51,918 bases of DNA from an uncultured Ruminococcus sp. (GTDB lineage: Bacteria > Bacillota > Clostridia > Oscillospirales > Ruminococcaceae). The stretch spans positions 1 through 51,918 of the forward strand of contig CAMZZN010000014.1 of the NCBI GenBank assembly GCA_947345935.1. Direction: 5' to 3'. The notes below the pieces were generated by a model. That model was not told the origin of the DNA. It worked only from the letters and a program-made list of their open reading frames with translations, and did not search any database. The position numbers and the translations under genes are program-made. Below are positions 34,896 to 42,801 of the stretch, in pieces. Numbering within the stretch: the stretch's first letter is position 1; every line of letters starts with the position of its first letter.

Positions 34896-36481
34896 ATTGA
34901 CGCTCCTTTCATCCTGTCGATAACCGCTTCCGCACATTTCATTCCGTCTGCCGCTGCCGATATGATGCCGCCAGCATAGCCAGCCCCCTCGCCGCAGGGA
35001 TAAAGTCCTTTCAGCGCCGTTGACTGCATATCTGCTCCTCTGTTTATTCTTACAGGAGAGCTGCTCCGGCTTTCTATCCCCGTCAGCACCGCTCCGGGAT
35101 CGTCAAACCCTTTTATTTTTCTTCCCATTTCCGGAATCCCGGCTCTTAGCGATTCACAGACGAAATCCGGAAGGTATTCCGACGGATCTGCCCTTTTCAC
35201 TCTTGGAAGATACGACGGCGTCACGCTGTTACCGCCTGTAGCTCCCAGAAATTCGCCCACTGTAATCACGGGCGCACTGTAATCCGAACCTCCTGCGGCA
35301 AATGCTTTTTCTTCAAGCTCACGCTGAAAAAACATTCCTGCCAGAGGGTGATCGCTGCCGTAATCAGAGGCGTCAACGTTAACAAGAAGAGCGCTGTTTG
35401 AATTCACAGCGTCACGGGCAAAACGGCTCATTCCATTGACGGCAAGACGATTTTCCTCTGAGGACGCCGCAACCACTTCGCCGCCGGGACACATACAAAA
35501 AGTATAAAGCGTACGTCCGTTGGGCAGATGTACCGCCAGCTTGTAATCAGCGGCTTTCAGCGCCGGATGTCCTGCAAAATCTCCGTACATAGCCTTGTCG
35601 ATTGCTTTTCTCTTATGTTCTATCCGGACTCCGACAGCAAAATTTTTCTGCGACAGACTAATGTTTTTATTATACAGAAGCTCAAAAACATCCCTGGCGC
35701 TGTGACCGGAAGCAAGTATTACATCCGATGTTTCAATAGTATGTACGCATCTGTTCCGTTCATAAGAAACTGACGAAATAAAGCCGTTTTTTGTCTCGAA
35801 TCCGCAGAACCGTGACCCGAACCGTACCTCGCAGCCCAGAGAAATAACATATTCCCGGAGATTTTTAACTACGTCACGCAGTCTGTCCGTCCCGATATGA
35901 GGCTTTGCCATATAGAGTATCTCTTCCGGCGCACCGAATTCCACGAGACGTTCCATTATCCAGCCTATTCGCTTGTCCTTGATGCCTGTATTCAGCTTAC
36001 CGTCAGAGAAAGTTCCAGCTCCCCCCTCCCCGAATTGAATGTTGCATTCCGTATTAAGTCTGCCCGTCGTACGGAATTCTTCGACTACTTTGACACGTGT
36101 GTCAACGTCTGCCCCACGCTCCAGAACAATGGGTCTTGCTCCTGCCATAGCGAGGACGACAGCGGCAAACATCCCGGCAGGTCCGAATCCGACTATTACC
36201 GGTCTTGAACCTCCTGCCGGAACGGTATTGACTTTATAACTGATCTTCTCGGCAAAAACAGCGTTTTTCAATGTTTTCAGAAGATATTTTTCACCGGTTG
36301 CCTCGATCTCCAACGAGATGATAAAATGTACATCCGATTTTTTCCGGGCGTCCACTGATTTTTTCGCCAGCTTCACACTTCTGAGCATATCACGGGATAT
36401 TCCAAGTTTTTCGGTACAGAATCTGTCAAGCGCCGAAAAATCAAAATCCAGAGGAACTCTTATATTTCCGATCTTTATCAT
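34892..36481 (-). CDS. FAD-dependent oxidoreductase (COG2509-like)
   Basis: 529 residues from the ATG at 36481 with GAGGG upstream; the longer frame to 36556 overlaps the previous gene and is not needed. A 90-residue N-terminal domain precedes the Rossmann dinucleotide motif VIVGFGPAGMFAA. The segment TECNIQFGEGGAGTFSDGK is characteristic of this uncharacterised flavoprotein family, and GLYPCGEGAGYAGGI at the C-terminus closes the FAD site. The substrate is unknown. It follows another flavoprotein gene by 20 bp. Confidence 0.9.
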   Translation of the reverse strand: MIKIGNIRVPLDFDFSALDRFCTEKLGISRDMLRSVKLAKKSVDARKKSDVHFIISLEIEATGEKYLLKTLKNAVFAEKISYKVNTVPAGGSRPVIVGFGPAGMFAAVVLAMAGARPIVLERGADVDTRVKVVEEFRTTGRLNTECNIQFGEGGAGTFSDGKLNTGIKDKRIGWIMERLVEFGAPEEILYMAKPHIGTDRLRDVVKNLREYVISLGCEVRFGSRFCGFETKNGFISSVSYERNRCVHTIETSDVILASGHSARDVFELLYNKNISLSQKNFAVGVRIEHKRKAIDKAMYGDFAGHPALKAADYKLAVHLPNGRTLYTFCMCPGGEVVAASSEENRLAVNGMSRFARDAVNSNSALLVNVDASDYGSDHPLAGMFFQRELEEKAFAAGGSDYSAPVITVGEFLGATGGNSVTPSYLPRVKRADPSEYLPDFVCESLRAGIPEMGRKIKGFDDPGAVLTGIESRSSSPVRINRGADMQSTALKGLYPCGEGAGYAGGIISAAADGMKCAEAVIDRMKGASI

Positions 36482-36501
36482 CGTTTCCCTCACTTTCATA
36501 C

Positions 36502-37722
36502 TCATATTGAACGTGCGCAGTTTTTTCCTGCCCACAATCCTGACGACCACGCCCATTGAAGATTATAGCCGCCGCAGTCTCCGTCCACGTCCAGTATCTC
36601 ACCGCAGAAAAACAATCCTTTATCACGGACAGACTGAAGTTCTTTGTCAACGCAGCTTCCGTGTATTCCTCCGGCTGTGACCTGTGCGACGTTCCATGAA
36701 GAACATCCCGCAACAGTAAATTCAAGCTTTTTTATCCTGTCTGCAAGATTTATAAGATCTTCTCTGCACAGCTTTGATATTTTTTCCAAAATCGGAACGT
36801 TCAATATATTTTTCACCAGATATACAGCCGGATTTCTGGCAAAAAGCCCCGTAAGCAGCTCTTGCACGGGAAGTTCTGCTCTCTGGAGCTTCACCATTTC
36901 AAGATAACGCAGAAGTTCCGCCTTGTCCATATCGGCAGCCAGATCGAGCCGGAGCGTCAGCGCCCCCTCGTGATCCTTAAAAAAACGTGCAAGATTGAAC
37001 ACGCAGATTCCGGAAAGCGAATTCTCAGTAAACTGTATTTCTCCGTATTCCGTTTTCAGAATTTTTCCGCCGGAAACGGCAGATACGGAGCCTTTCACCC
37101 TTACGCCTTTAAGTCCTCTGAGCCTGTCGGGTTCTGCCCTGAGCGGAGCAACTGCCGGACACAGTTTTGATATCTTGTAACCCATATCTCTGAATATTCT
37201 TATAACAGAACCGTCCGTACCGAACTGCGGAGCTGCATAGCCTCCGGCCGCTGCAATGACACGCCGGCATTTCAAAGTTCTGTCGTCTGCCGAACCGAGA
37301 ACAAATCCATCGCCGCTCTTCCGGATGTTTTTCAGCTCAAATCCGCATTCCTCGGCTATCCCCAACTCCGAGAGTCTGAGTCTGAGTGCGCTCAGAACCG
37401 AAGCCGCACTTTCACTCCGTGGGTACATTCTGCCCTGATTGTCTGAAATCAGCGGCACTCCCATAGTCATAAAGAATTCCTCTGCCGTGGCAGCAGAATT
37501 TATAATATCCATTATGTTCCTCACAGAACCATGATAATGTTCCGGAACAAGATTTCTGCTGCTCAGGTTGCATCTGCCGTTTCCGGTAGCAAGCAGTTTT
37601 TTTCCTACTCTGTCAAGCTTTTCAATAATTGTTACAGAAAGGTCAGGATTTTCCGACTTTGCCCCGGCAGCGGCAGCAAGACCCGACGCCCCTCCGCCGA
37701 TCACGGCAATATCAGTATACAT
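36502..37722 (-). CDS. Flavoprotein of the HI0933/BaiN family
   Basis: 406 residues from the ATG at 37722, with GGAGGA six bases upstream. IAVIGGGASGLAAA (FAD-binding), GKKLLATGNGRCNLSS and the C-terminal DVDGDCGGYNLQWAWSSG are family signatures. Members are NAD(P)/FAD-dependent reductases; some act on bile-acid intermediates, but most have no known substrate, and nothing here points to one. Gaps of 14-20 bp to both neighbours indicate co-transcription. Confidence 0.93.
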   Translation of the reverse strand: MYTDIAVIGGGASGLAAAAGAKSENPDLSVTIIEKLDRVGKKLLATGNGRCNLSSRNLVPEHYHGSVRNIMDIINSAATAEEFFMTMGVPLISDNQGRMYPRSESAASVLSALRLRLSELGIAEECGFELKNIRKSGDGFVLGSADDRTLKCRRVIAAAGGYAAPQFGTDGSVIRIFRDMGYKISKLCPAVAPLRAEPDRLRGLKGVRVKGSVSAVSGGKILKTEYGEIQFTENSLSGICVFNLARFFKDHEGALTLRLDLAADMDKAELLRYLEMVKLQRAELPVQELLTGLFARNPAVYLVKNILNVPILEKISKLCREDLINLADRIKKLEFTVAGCSSWNVAQVTAGGIHGSCVDKELQSVRDKGLFFCGEILDVDGDCGGYNLQWAWSSGLWAGKNCARSI

Positions 37723-37736
37723 ATTATTTCCTCCGA

Positions 37737-38597
37737 TCACTCCGGAACAACGTCGATAACAGCTATTTCCGGTCTGTTATTAAACCTTATAGGCGCAGGG
37801 GAAACTCCTATCCCCGAAGTTATAAACATATTTCCGCCGGCATACGGAAACAGTCCTTTGTCGTATATCTCCTCGTCAAGCGTAAGCTGAGGGAAAAAGC
37901 ATCCGTAAGATGACGAATAAACCGGACCAAGATCAAAAGGCAGCTGAACCATTTCTCCATGGGTATCAGCGCAGAGCGTCAGATCTGCTCTGAAAGATGA
38001 AAATTTCTCATAATTCGGAATATGAGCAAGAAGCAGAGTGAAACAATCCTCACGGAGCGTAAATTCGTTTGTCAGATCAAATGTGTCGGAATAGAAAACG
38101 TTATCAATGCCCATGATCTGAAATTTATTGCCGTTCAGTTCAACAATTTCCTCCTTATAATTCATGACATGAGCGCCGGCTTCCTCAACAGCTTTGATGT
38201 AGTCATGATCAAGATCATGTTCGCCGGTCACAAGATACACCGGATAGCCCTCATCCGAAATATTTCTTATTAGTTCAATAGCGATCTCAACCTTGTCATG
38301 GGAACTTCCAGTGGTGTACATATCGCCGAGAACCGTCACAATATCAGGCTTTTCCCGGCATATCTTTCTGACTATCCGCTTGTTGCTTATGCCCACGGAG
38401 GAAGCGTGAAGATCGCTTATCACCGCTATCCTTACAGGAGAAGTGAGTTTGTCTGATCTCACCTCAACATTTGTAGTTTTCAGAGTAAAATTATTGAACC
38501 ACCAGACAAGAAAAATGATAACAAGAAAAAGACAAAGCCTTCTGAATCGGTATTTAGCCTTTGACGGTTTCCGGAAGTTTTTCTCATCTTCATTCAT
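37737..38597 (-). CDS. Membrane-anchored metallophosphoesterase
   Basis: 286 residues. A basic N-terminus and one membrane helix (about 20-37) are followed by a calcineurin-like domain with ISDLH, LGDMY, GEHD (GNHD variant), LLLAHIPNY and ADTHG (GHTHG variant). The His and Asp metal ligands at each block are largely kept, while the Asn of GNHD is Glu and the first Gly-His of GHTHG is Ala-Asp, so metal binding may be altered. Related proteins hydrolyse lipid-linked or other phosphoesters at the membrane. The start overlaps the mscS stop by four bases. Confidence 0.9.
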   Translation of the reverse strand: MNEDEKNFRKPSKAKYRFRRLCLFLVIIFLVWWFNNFTLKTTNVEVRSDKLTSPVRIAVISDLHASSVGISNKRIVRKICREKPDIVTVLGDMYTTGSSHDKVEIAIELIRNISDEGYPVYLVTGEHDLDHDYIKAVEEAGAHVMNYKEEIVELNGNKFQIMGIDNVFYSDTFDLTNEFTLREDCFTLLLAHIPNYEKFSSFRADLTLCADTHGEMVQLPFDLGPVYSSSYGCFFPQLTLDEEIYDKGLFPYAGGNMFITSGIGVSPAPIRFNNRPEIAVIDVVPE

Positions 38598-39532
38598 GAG
38601 ATCACATCCTTAATATGCACATCCACCTGTTTATAGGGAATTTCAATACCGTTGGCATCAAACTTTTCCTTAACCGCTTCAAGAAGATAATATCTCATTG
38701 ATTCATAATCCTCGTTCCGCACATGAACTTTCACATCAATAGAAACGGCGCTTTCCCCATGCGAAGTCATGTGCACTATTGGTTCAGGATCGGAAAGAAA
38801 TTTTTCGTTTCCGCCTATAACTTCCAATATCAGCGTTCTTGCTTTTTGATAATCGACGCCGTATCCTATATCAAACCTCAGATCAATACGTCTGGTGGGA
38901 CTCGCAGTATAATTGATGATCTTGGCGTCGGATACCTTGCCGTTGGGAATAGATACAGCTTTTCCGTCGAAAGTCCGCAGCTTGGTATAAAGAATACTGA
39001 TTTCATCTACAGTTCCGACCGAACCGTCAATTTCTATTATATCTCCTGCGATAAACGGTTTTGAAAACAAAATAATAAAACCTCCGCACAAATTGGAAAG
39101 GCAGTTCTGAAGAGCAAGACTGACCGCAAGTCCGGCAGCTCCGAATATGGTTATCACCGACGACATAGGAACGTTTATCACTGACAGAGCCATTATAATA
39201 ACGACCATGTAGAGCATTATCCGCACCAGAGAAACAAGAAAGCTTCTTGCCGCACCGTCAATATTAGAACGTTTCATGGTACGCTTTACAATACCGGCAA
39301 TCAGACGTGATATAACGATTCCGATTATAAGCACCAGCAAAGCCATTATCAATGACGGAACGGCGCTTTTAAGATGATCCAGAGCACGTTCAAGGATAGT
39401 TGCAGTTCGGGTAACTTGTTCCTGAATAGAAACCTTTGTTGTTTCTGTTACTTCTGTGGAAGAAGTCTCGGCAGCGGCGATCTCCGACACGGCCTCTGCA
39501 ATAGTTATAGCCGAAGCAGTTACTACATTCAT
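38594..39532 (-). CDS. Small-conductance mechanosensitive channel, MscS family
   Basis: 312 residues: a Thr/Glu-rich N-terminal 45 residues, three membrane helices, then the pore helix GAAGLAVSLALQNCLSNL and the beta domain with PFIAGDIIEIDGSVGTVDEI, which are MscS signatures. It releases solutes on hypo-osmotic shock. The gene follows the TetR regulator by 13 bp and overlaps the phosphoesterase gene by four. Confidence 0.96.
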   Translation of the reverse strand: MNVVTASAITIAEAVSEIAAAETSSTEVTETTKVSIQEQVTRTATILERALDHLKSAVPSLIMALLVLIIGIVISRLIAGIVKRTMKRSNIDGAARSFLVSLVRIMLYMVVIIMALSVINVPMSSVITIFGAAGLAVSLALQNCLSNLCGGFIILFSKPFIAGDIIEIDGSVGTVDEISILYTKLRTFDGKAVSIPNGKVSDAKIINYTASPTRRIDLRFDIGYGVDYQKARTLILEVIGGNEKFLSDPEPIVHMTSHGESAVSIDVKVHVRNEDYESMRYYLLEAVKEKFDANGIEIPYKQVDVHIKDVIS

Positions 39533-39545
39533 TTTATCATCTCCG

Positions 39546-40079
39546 TCAATCGTAGAGTTTAATTATTACGTCAGAAAATTTTTCCATGATTTCAAGCACT
39601 GCTTTAAGACCGTAGTCACAATATTTAAAATATGTATAGTATCCTCCGTATATCATATATGACATTTTCATCCTGTTTTCCAGCGTTGGACTATAGTCAG
39701 GATGAACGTTGCGTATAACTTCCATAAGTTCTTTTTCAAAAAGATCTGTGAATTTTCCGCTTCGGCTGCCTTCAAAAAGAATTTTTATAAGCTGTTCATT
39801 AGCAGCAAACGAGTCTCCCAGTTCCTTCATAAATCGTCGGTTATTGCGAAAAAGTTCTTCAGGATGCTGAATTCCTTCCAGAGTTGACTTTACCGCTTCA
39901 CGTTCAAGCGTCTCGGAAAGATCGTAAATGTCGTGATAGTGCAGATAGAAAGTAGCCTTATTTATCTCCGCTCTGGCGGCAAGCTCCTTTACCGTTATTT
40001 TTTCCAGAGCTTTCTGTGAACGCAGCTCCAGAAATGAATTTATAATACTTCTTTTGGTTTTTTCTACTCTGAGATCCAT
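39546..40079 (-). CDS. TetR-family transcriptional regulator
   Basis: 177 residues from the ATG at 40079, GGAGGA six bases upstream. The N-terminal helix-turn-helix (ITVKELAARAEINKATFYLHY) is typical of TetR. The C-terminal helical domain would bind an unknown ligand or act as a dimer interface. It is divergent from the second branching enzyme gene, with 150 bp between the two starts, and heads a minus-strand run with the channel gene. Confidence 0.93.
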   Translation of the reverse strand: MDLRVEKTKRSIINSFLELRSQKALEKITVKELAARAEINKATFYLHYHDIYDLSETLEREAVKSTLEGIQHPEELFRNNRRFMKELGDSFAANEQLIKILFEGSRSGKFTDLFEKELMEVIRNVHPDYSPTLENRMKMSYMIYGGYYTYFKYCDYGLKAVLEIMEKFSDVIIKLYD

Positions 40080-40148
40080 TAAAGTTCCTCCGATTTCCGA
40101 CATTTTTAGACAGCAGTTGAATAATAGACATTAGTTTAAAAATGCATA

Positions 40149-40177
40149 TTGAAAAAATGCTTTTTTTATCATATAAT
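40149..40177 (+). promoter_or_regulatory. Promoter of the second branching enzyme gene
   Basis: TTGAAA (40149-40154), 17-base spacer, TATAAT (40172-40177), 53 bases before the start. Two direct AAAAATGC repeats (40138-40145 and 40153-40160) flank the -35 box and could be binding sites for the divergent TetR protein. Confidence 0.75.
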
Positions 40178-40229
40178 ATTATACAGAAAAATCGGTTGAT
40201 TGTCAACCGGAAACCAGGGTGAAAAAATT

Positions 40230-42023
40230 ATGGATATCTACGGCTTTTACAAAGGAAATGTATTTAATGCATATGAATATATGGGTGCGCATACCTCCAA
40301 AAGCGGAACTCTTTTCCGCACTTATGCTCCGAACGCTTCAAAAGTATCGGTTATAGGCGATTTCAGCGACTGGGATGATATTCCTATGAAACCGGCTGCT
40401 GACGGAAATTTCTATGAACTGACCGTTAGCGAAGCTCTCGAGGGAATGCGCTATAAATATCGTATCTACGACAAAAACGGAAATTTTATCGACCACTGCG
40501 ACCCCTTCGGCTACAGCATGGAAATACGACCGGGAACGTGTTCGGTTATCCGTAGCATAAAAAACTTCCGGTTTCATGACAGCGAATGGATGAGCCGCCG
40601 TACAGACTGCAAAGACAAACCAATGAACATCTACGAGGTTCATCTCGGATCATGGAGAAAAGAAACGGACGAGCCCGGAAAATGGACTAATTACGCTGAG
40701 ATCGCCGAGCCGCTCATTTCTTATGTCAAGGAATTCGGATATAATTTTATTGAGATCATGCCGCTGAACGAACATCCCTGCGACGAATCATGGGGATATC
40801 AGAGCACCGGATTCTTCGCCCCCACCTCACGTTACGGCACTCCTGCCCAGCTCATGGATTTTGTGGACAGATGTCACCGCAGCAGTATAGGCGTCATTAT
40901 TGATTTCATCCCCGTACATTTCGCTGTAGATCACTACGGACTCACCGAATACGACGGCACGCATCTCTATGAATACCCCAGCGATGACATCGGATACAAC
41001 GAGTGGGGCAGCCGTAACTTTATGCATTCTAAAGGCGAAGTGAGGTCATTTATCCAGTCCGCAGCCGATTACTGGCTTACCGTCTACCACTTTGACGGTC
41101 TGAGAATGGACGCCGTCCGGAATATGATATACTGGAACGGTGACGAAAACCGAGGGGAAAACAAACGCGCTATAGAATTCCTGAGATCAATGAATACCGG
41201 TCTGAAAGCAAGGCATCCCTCTGCGATTATCTCTGCGGAAGATTCTTCCGCTTATCCGAAAGTAACCGCTCCCGTATCAGAAGGAGGTCTTGGATTCGAC
41301 TATAAATGGGATATGGGCTGGATGCACGATACTCTTGATTTCTTCCGCAGTTCCCCTATTTTTCGCAGCGGATTGTACAATAAACTGACTTTTTCCATGC
41401 TCTATTTCTACAACGAACGCTTCATTATGCCTTTATCTCACGACGAGGTGGTACACGGCAAAGCGTCTATCGCTCAGAAAATGCATGGGAATTACGAGGA
41501 CAAATTTCCCCAGGCAAGAGTATTATATATGTATATGACCGCTCACCCAGGCAAAAAACTCAACTTTATGGGCAATGAATTTGCACAGCTCCGGGAATGG
41601 GACGAAAAACGCCAGCAGGACTGGGATATGCTCAGATATCCTGTTCATGATTCCTTCCGGCGCTATATCCGTGAACTCAATATGATATATCTTAAATACA
41701 ATGCGCTTCACTATGACTATGATCCTACCAATTTTATATGGGCAGACTGCAATTCTTCTGAACGTTGCGTTTATGCGATCAGAAGAAAAAGCAAGGACGG
41801 CGATATTCTGACAGTACTCAATCTCTCCGACTGGTATCAGCCTGACTACACAGTAAAGATCGGTGAAAATTTCAAGATAAAGCTCCTGCTTGATTCCGAC
41901 TGTCAGTTATACAACGGAAAAACTCCGGATGGAAAAACCTCGTTCCAGCCGCATGACGATATGATAACAATGGATATTCCGCCGTATTCCGGATTTATGT
42001 TCCTACTTTCCCCTGCAAAATGA
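40230..42023 (+). CDS. glgB: 1,4-alpha-glucan branching enzyme, second copy
   Basis: 597 residues from the ATG at 40230 with AGGGTGA upstream; a TTG at 40200 in frame is less likely. The same GH13 architecture as the operon copy: N-terminal FRTYAPNASKVSVIGDFSDWD, region I DFIPVHF, region II DGLRMDAV, region III SAEDSS and region IV LSHDEVVHGK. Catalytic Asp and Glu are kept. It lacks the Lys-rich tail of the operon copy. Its own promoter and a divergent TetR gene suggest separate control, so the two enzymes may make different branch patterns or act in different states. Confidence 0.96.
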   Translation: MDIYGFYKGNVFNAYEYMGAHTSKSGTLFRTYAPNASKVSVIGDFSDWDDIPMKPAADGNFYELTVSEALEGMRYKYRIYDKNGNFIDHCDPFGYSMEIRPGTCSVIRSIKNFRFHDSEWMSRRTDCKDKPMNIYEVHLGSWRKETDEPGKWTNYAEIAEPLISYVKEFGYNFIEIMPLNEHPCDESWGYQSTGFFAPTSRYGTPAQLMDFVDRCHRSSIGVIIDFIPVHFAVDHYGLTEYDGTHLYEYPSDDIGYNEWGSRNFMHSKGEVRSFIQSAADYWLTVYHFDGLRMDAVRNMIYWNGDENRGENKRAIEFLRSMNTGLKARHPSAIISAEDSSAYPKVTAPVSEGGLGFDYKWDMGWMHDTLDFFRSSPIFRSGLYNKLTFSMLYFYNERFIMPLSHDEVVHGKASIAQKMHGNYEDKFPQARVLYMYMTAHPGKKLNFMGNEFAQLREWDEKRQQDWDMLRYPVHDSFRRYIRELNMIYLKYNALHYDYDPTNFIWADCNSSERCVYAIRRKSKDGDILTVLNLSDWYQPDYTVKIGENFKIKLLLDSDCQLYNGKTPDGKTSFQPHDDMITMDIPPYSGFMFLLSPAK

Positions 42024-42029
42024 GATTTG

Positions 42030-42196
42030 TTAGAACCTGTCCACATAGAAATTGTTTGCGGGTTTTCGAGCATAATTTTGACGAGTGCAAGGCGAAAAAG
42101 CGAAAGCATACTGACGTATGGTAAGCTTTTTCAACGCAACAATCGGCAAAATTTGCCGAAAAGACGTGCGGAATTTCCTATGTGGACAGGTTCTTA
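42030..42196. mobile_element. MITE-like near-palindromic element
   Basis: About 167 bp with perfect 17-bp terminal inverted repeats, AGAACCTGTCCACATAG (42032-42048) and its complement (42178-42194). The two halves remain alignable as inverted copies to the centre at CATACtgacGTATG (about 42107-42120), so the whole element could fold into one long hairpin. It holds no open frame of note. It lies between the second glgB stop and that gene's terminator. No clear target duplication is visible beyond TTA at both edges. Confidence 0.75.
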
Positions 42197-42233
42197 AAAT
42201 AGCGTTCCGGTTCGTTCACGGAACGCTATTTTT
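42197..42233. terminator. Terminator between second glgB and the BofC-like gene
   Basis: A perfect 12-bp stem, AAATAGCGTTCC (42197-42208) with GGAACGCTATTT (42220-42231), followed by more T on the plus strand and AT-rich sequence on the minus strand. It is shared by the convergent genes; the minus-strand stop codon is only a few bases away. Confidence 0.92.
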
Positions 42234-42237
42234 GCAC

Positions 42238-42576
42238 TTATCCCTCTACATCCTGGATATACGTTTCAAGTTCTTCCTCATTGTAGAGTTCAATGCCCTC
42301 ACGGAGCTGTTCACGGTCAAAATCGGGCAGAAGTGAAATATTAAAATCAAGATACCTGAATGGACGTGAGCTTCCCCAGCAGAATACAGCAATTTTTCCG
42401 TTGTGCTCTCTGATGACATATAAAGGTTTCGGTTCGTCCTGAGCAGCCACTTCAAGCTTTGATTCTATCCTCTCGTGACGGACAGTCTGTCCCAGGGTGC
42501 AGATAATCAAAAAACCGGATACTGTTATCGCAGTCAGAAAAATAAAATAAATACGCTTGTCAAAAATTTTATTCAT
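42238..42576 (-). CDS. BofC C-terminal-domain-like membrane protein
   Basis: 112 residues from the ATG at 42576 with AAGGAG seven bases upstream; the longer frame to 42663 runs through a repeat and is unlikely. One membrane helix (about 9-28) is followed by an outer domain with YVIREHNGKIAVF, SLLPDFD, and LREGIELYNEEELETYIQD, matching the pattern of the BofC C-terminal domain. In Bacillus, BofC delays sigma-K activation in the forespore, but short BofC-C proteins are widespread in Clostridia with no known role. Monocistronic. Confidence 0.8.
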   Translation of the reverse strand: MNKIFDKRIYFIFLTAITVSGFLIICTLGQTVRHERIESKLEVAAQDEPKPLYVIREHNGKIAVFCWGSSRPFRYLDFNISLLPDFDREQLREGIELYNEEELETYIQDVEG

Positions 42577-42639
42577 AATCCCACTCCTTTTCATTGCAGA
42601 AAATACGCACATAATTTCTGTGCAAGCAGCTTTCAAGCT

Positions 42640-42661
42640 GCCGTCATTGTGCGGTGTTGCC
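42640..42661 (-). repeat. Dispersed short repeat, copy 4
   Basis: Read on the minus strand it begins GGCAACACCGCACAATGAC. It lies in the leader of the BofC-like gene and is followed on that strand by a perfect hairpin GCAGCTT-GA-AAGCTGC. It matches copy 3 in 19 of 22 bases. Confidence 0.5.
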
Positions 42662-42722
42662 ATAAATATTATTGGATGAAATTTCTATAATTATACAAAA
42701 TGACGTTTTTTTGAAAAAGTCC

Positions 42723-42751
42723 TTAACAAAAACAAATAAATGTGCTATAAT
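42723..42751 (+). promoter_or_regulatory. Promoter of the PBP/methyltransferase/rmuC operon
   Basis: TTAACA (42723-42728), 17-base spacer, TATAAT (42746-42751) with a TGTG extension. The AAAGGAG site is at 42783-42789. Confidence 0.8.
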
Positions 42752-42801
42752 TTATAATGTATATTTATATGTAATTTTATGAAAGGAGCGTCACCGCATC
42801 T

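Noticed and set aside
42577..42663. Longer N-terminus for the BofC-like gene
   Set aside because: It runs through the dispersed repeat and hairpin, while the internal ATG at 42576 has AAGGAG at the right distance.
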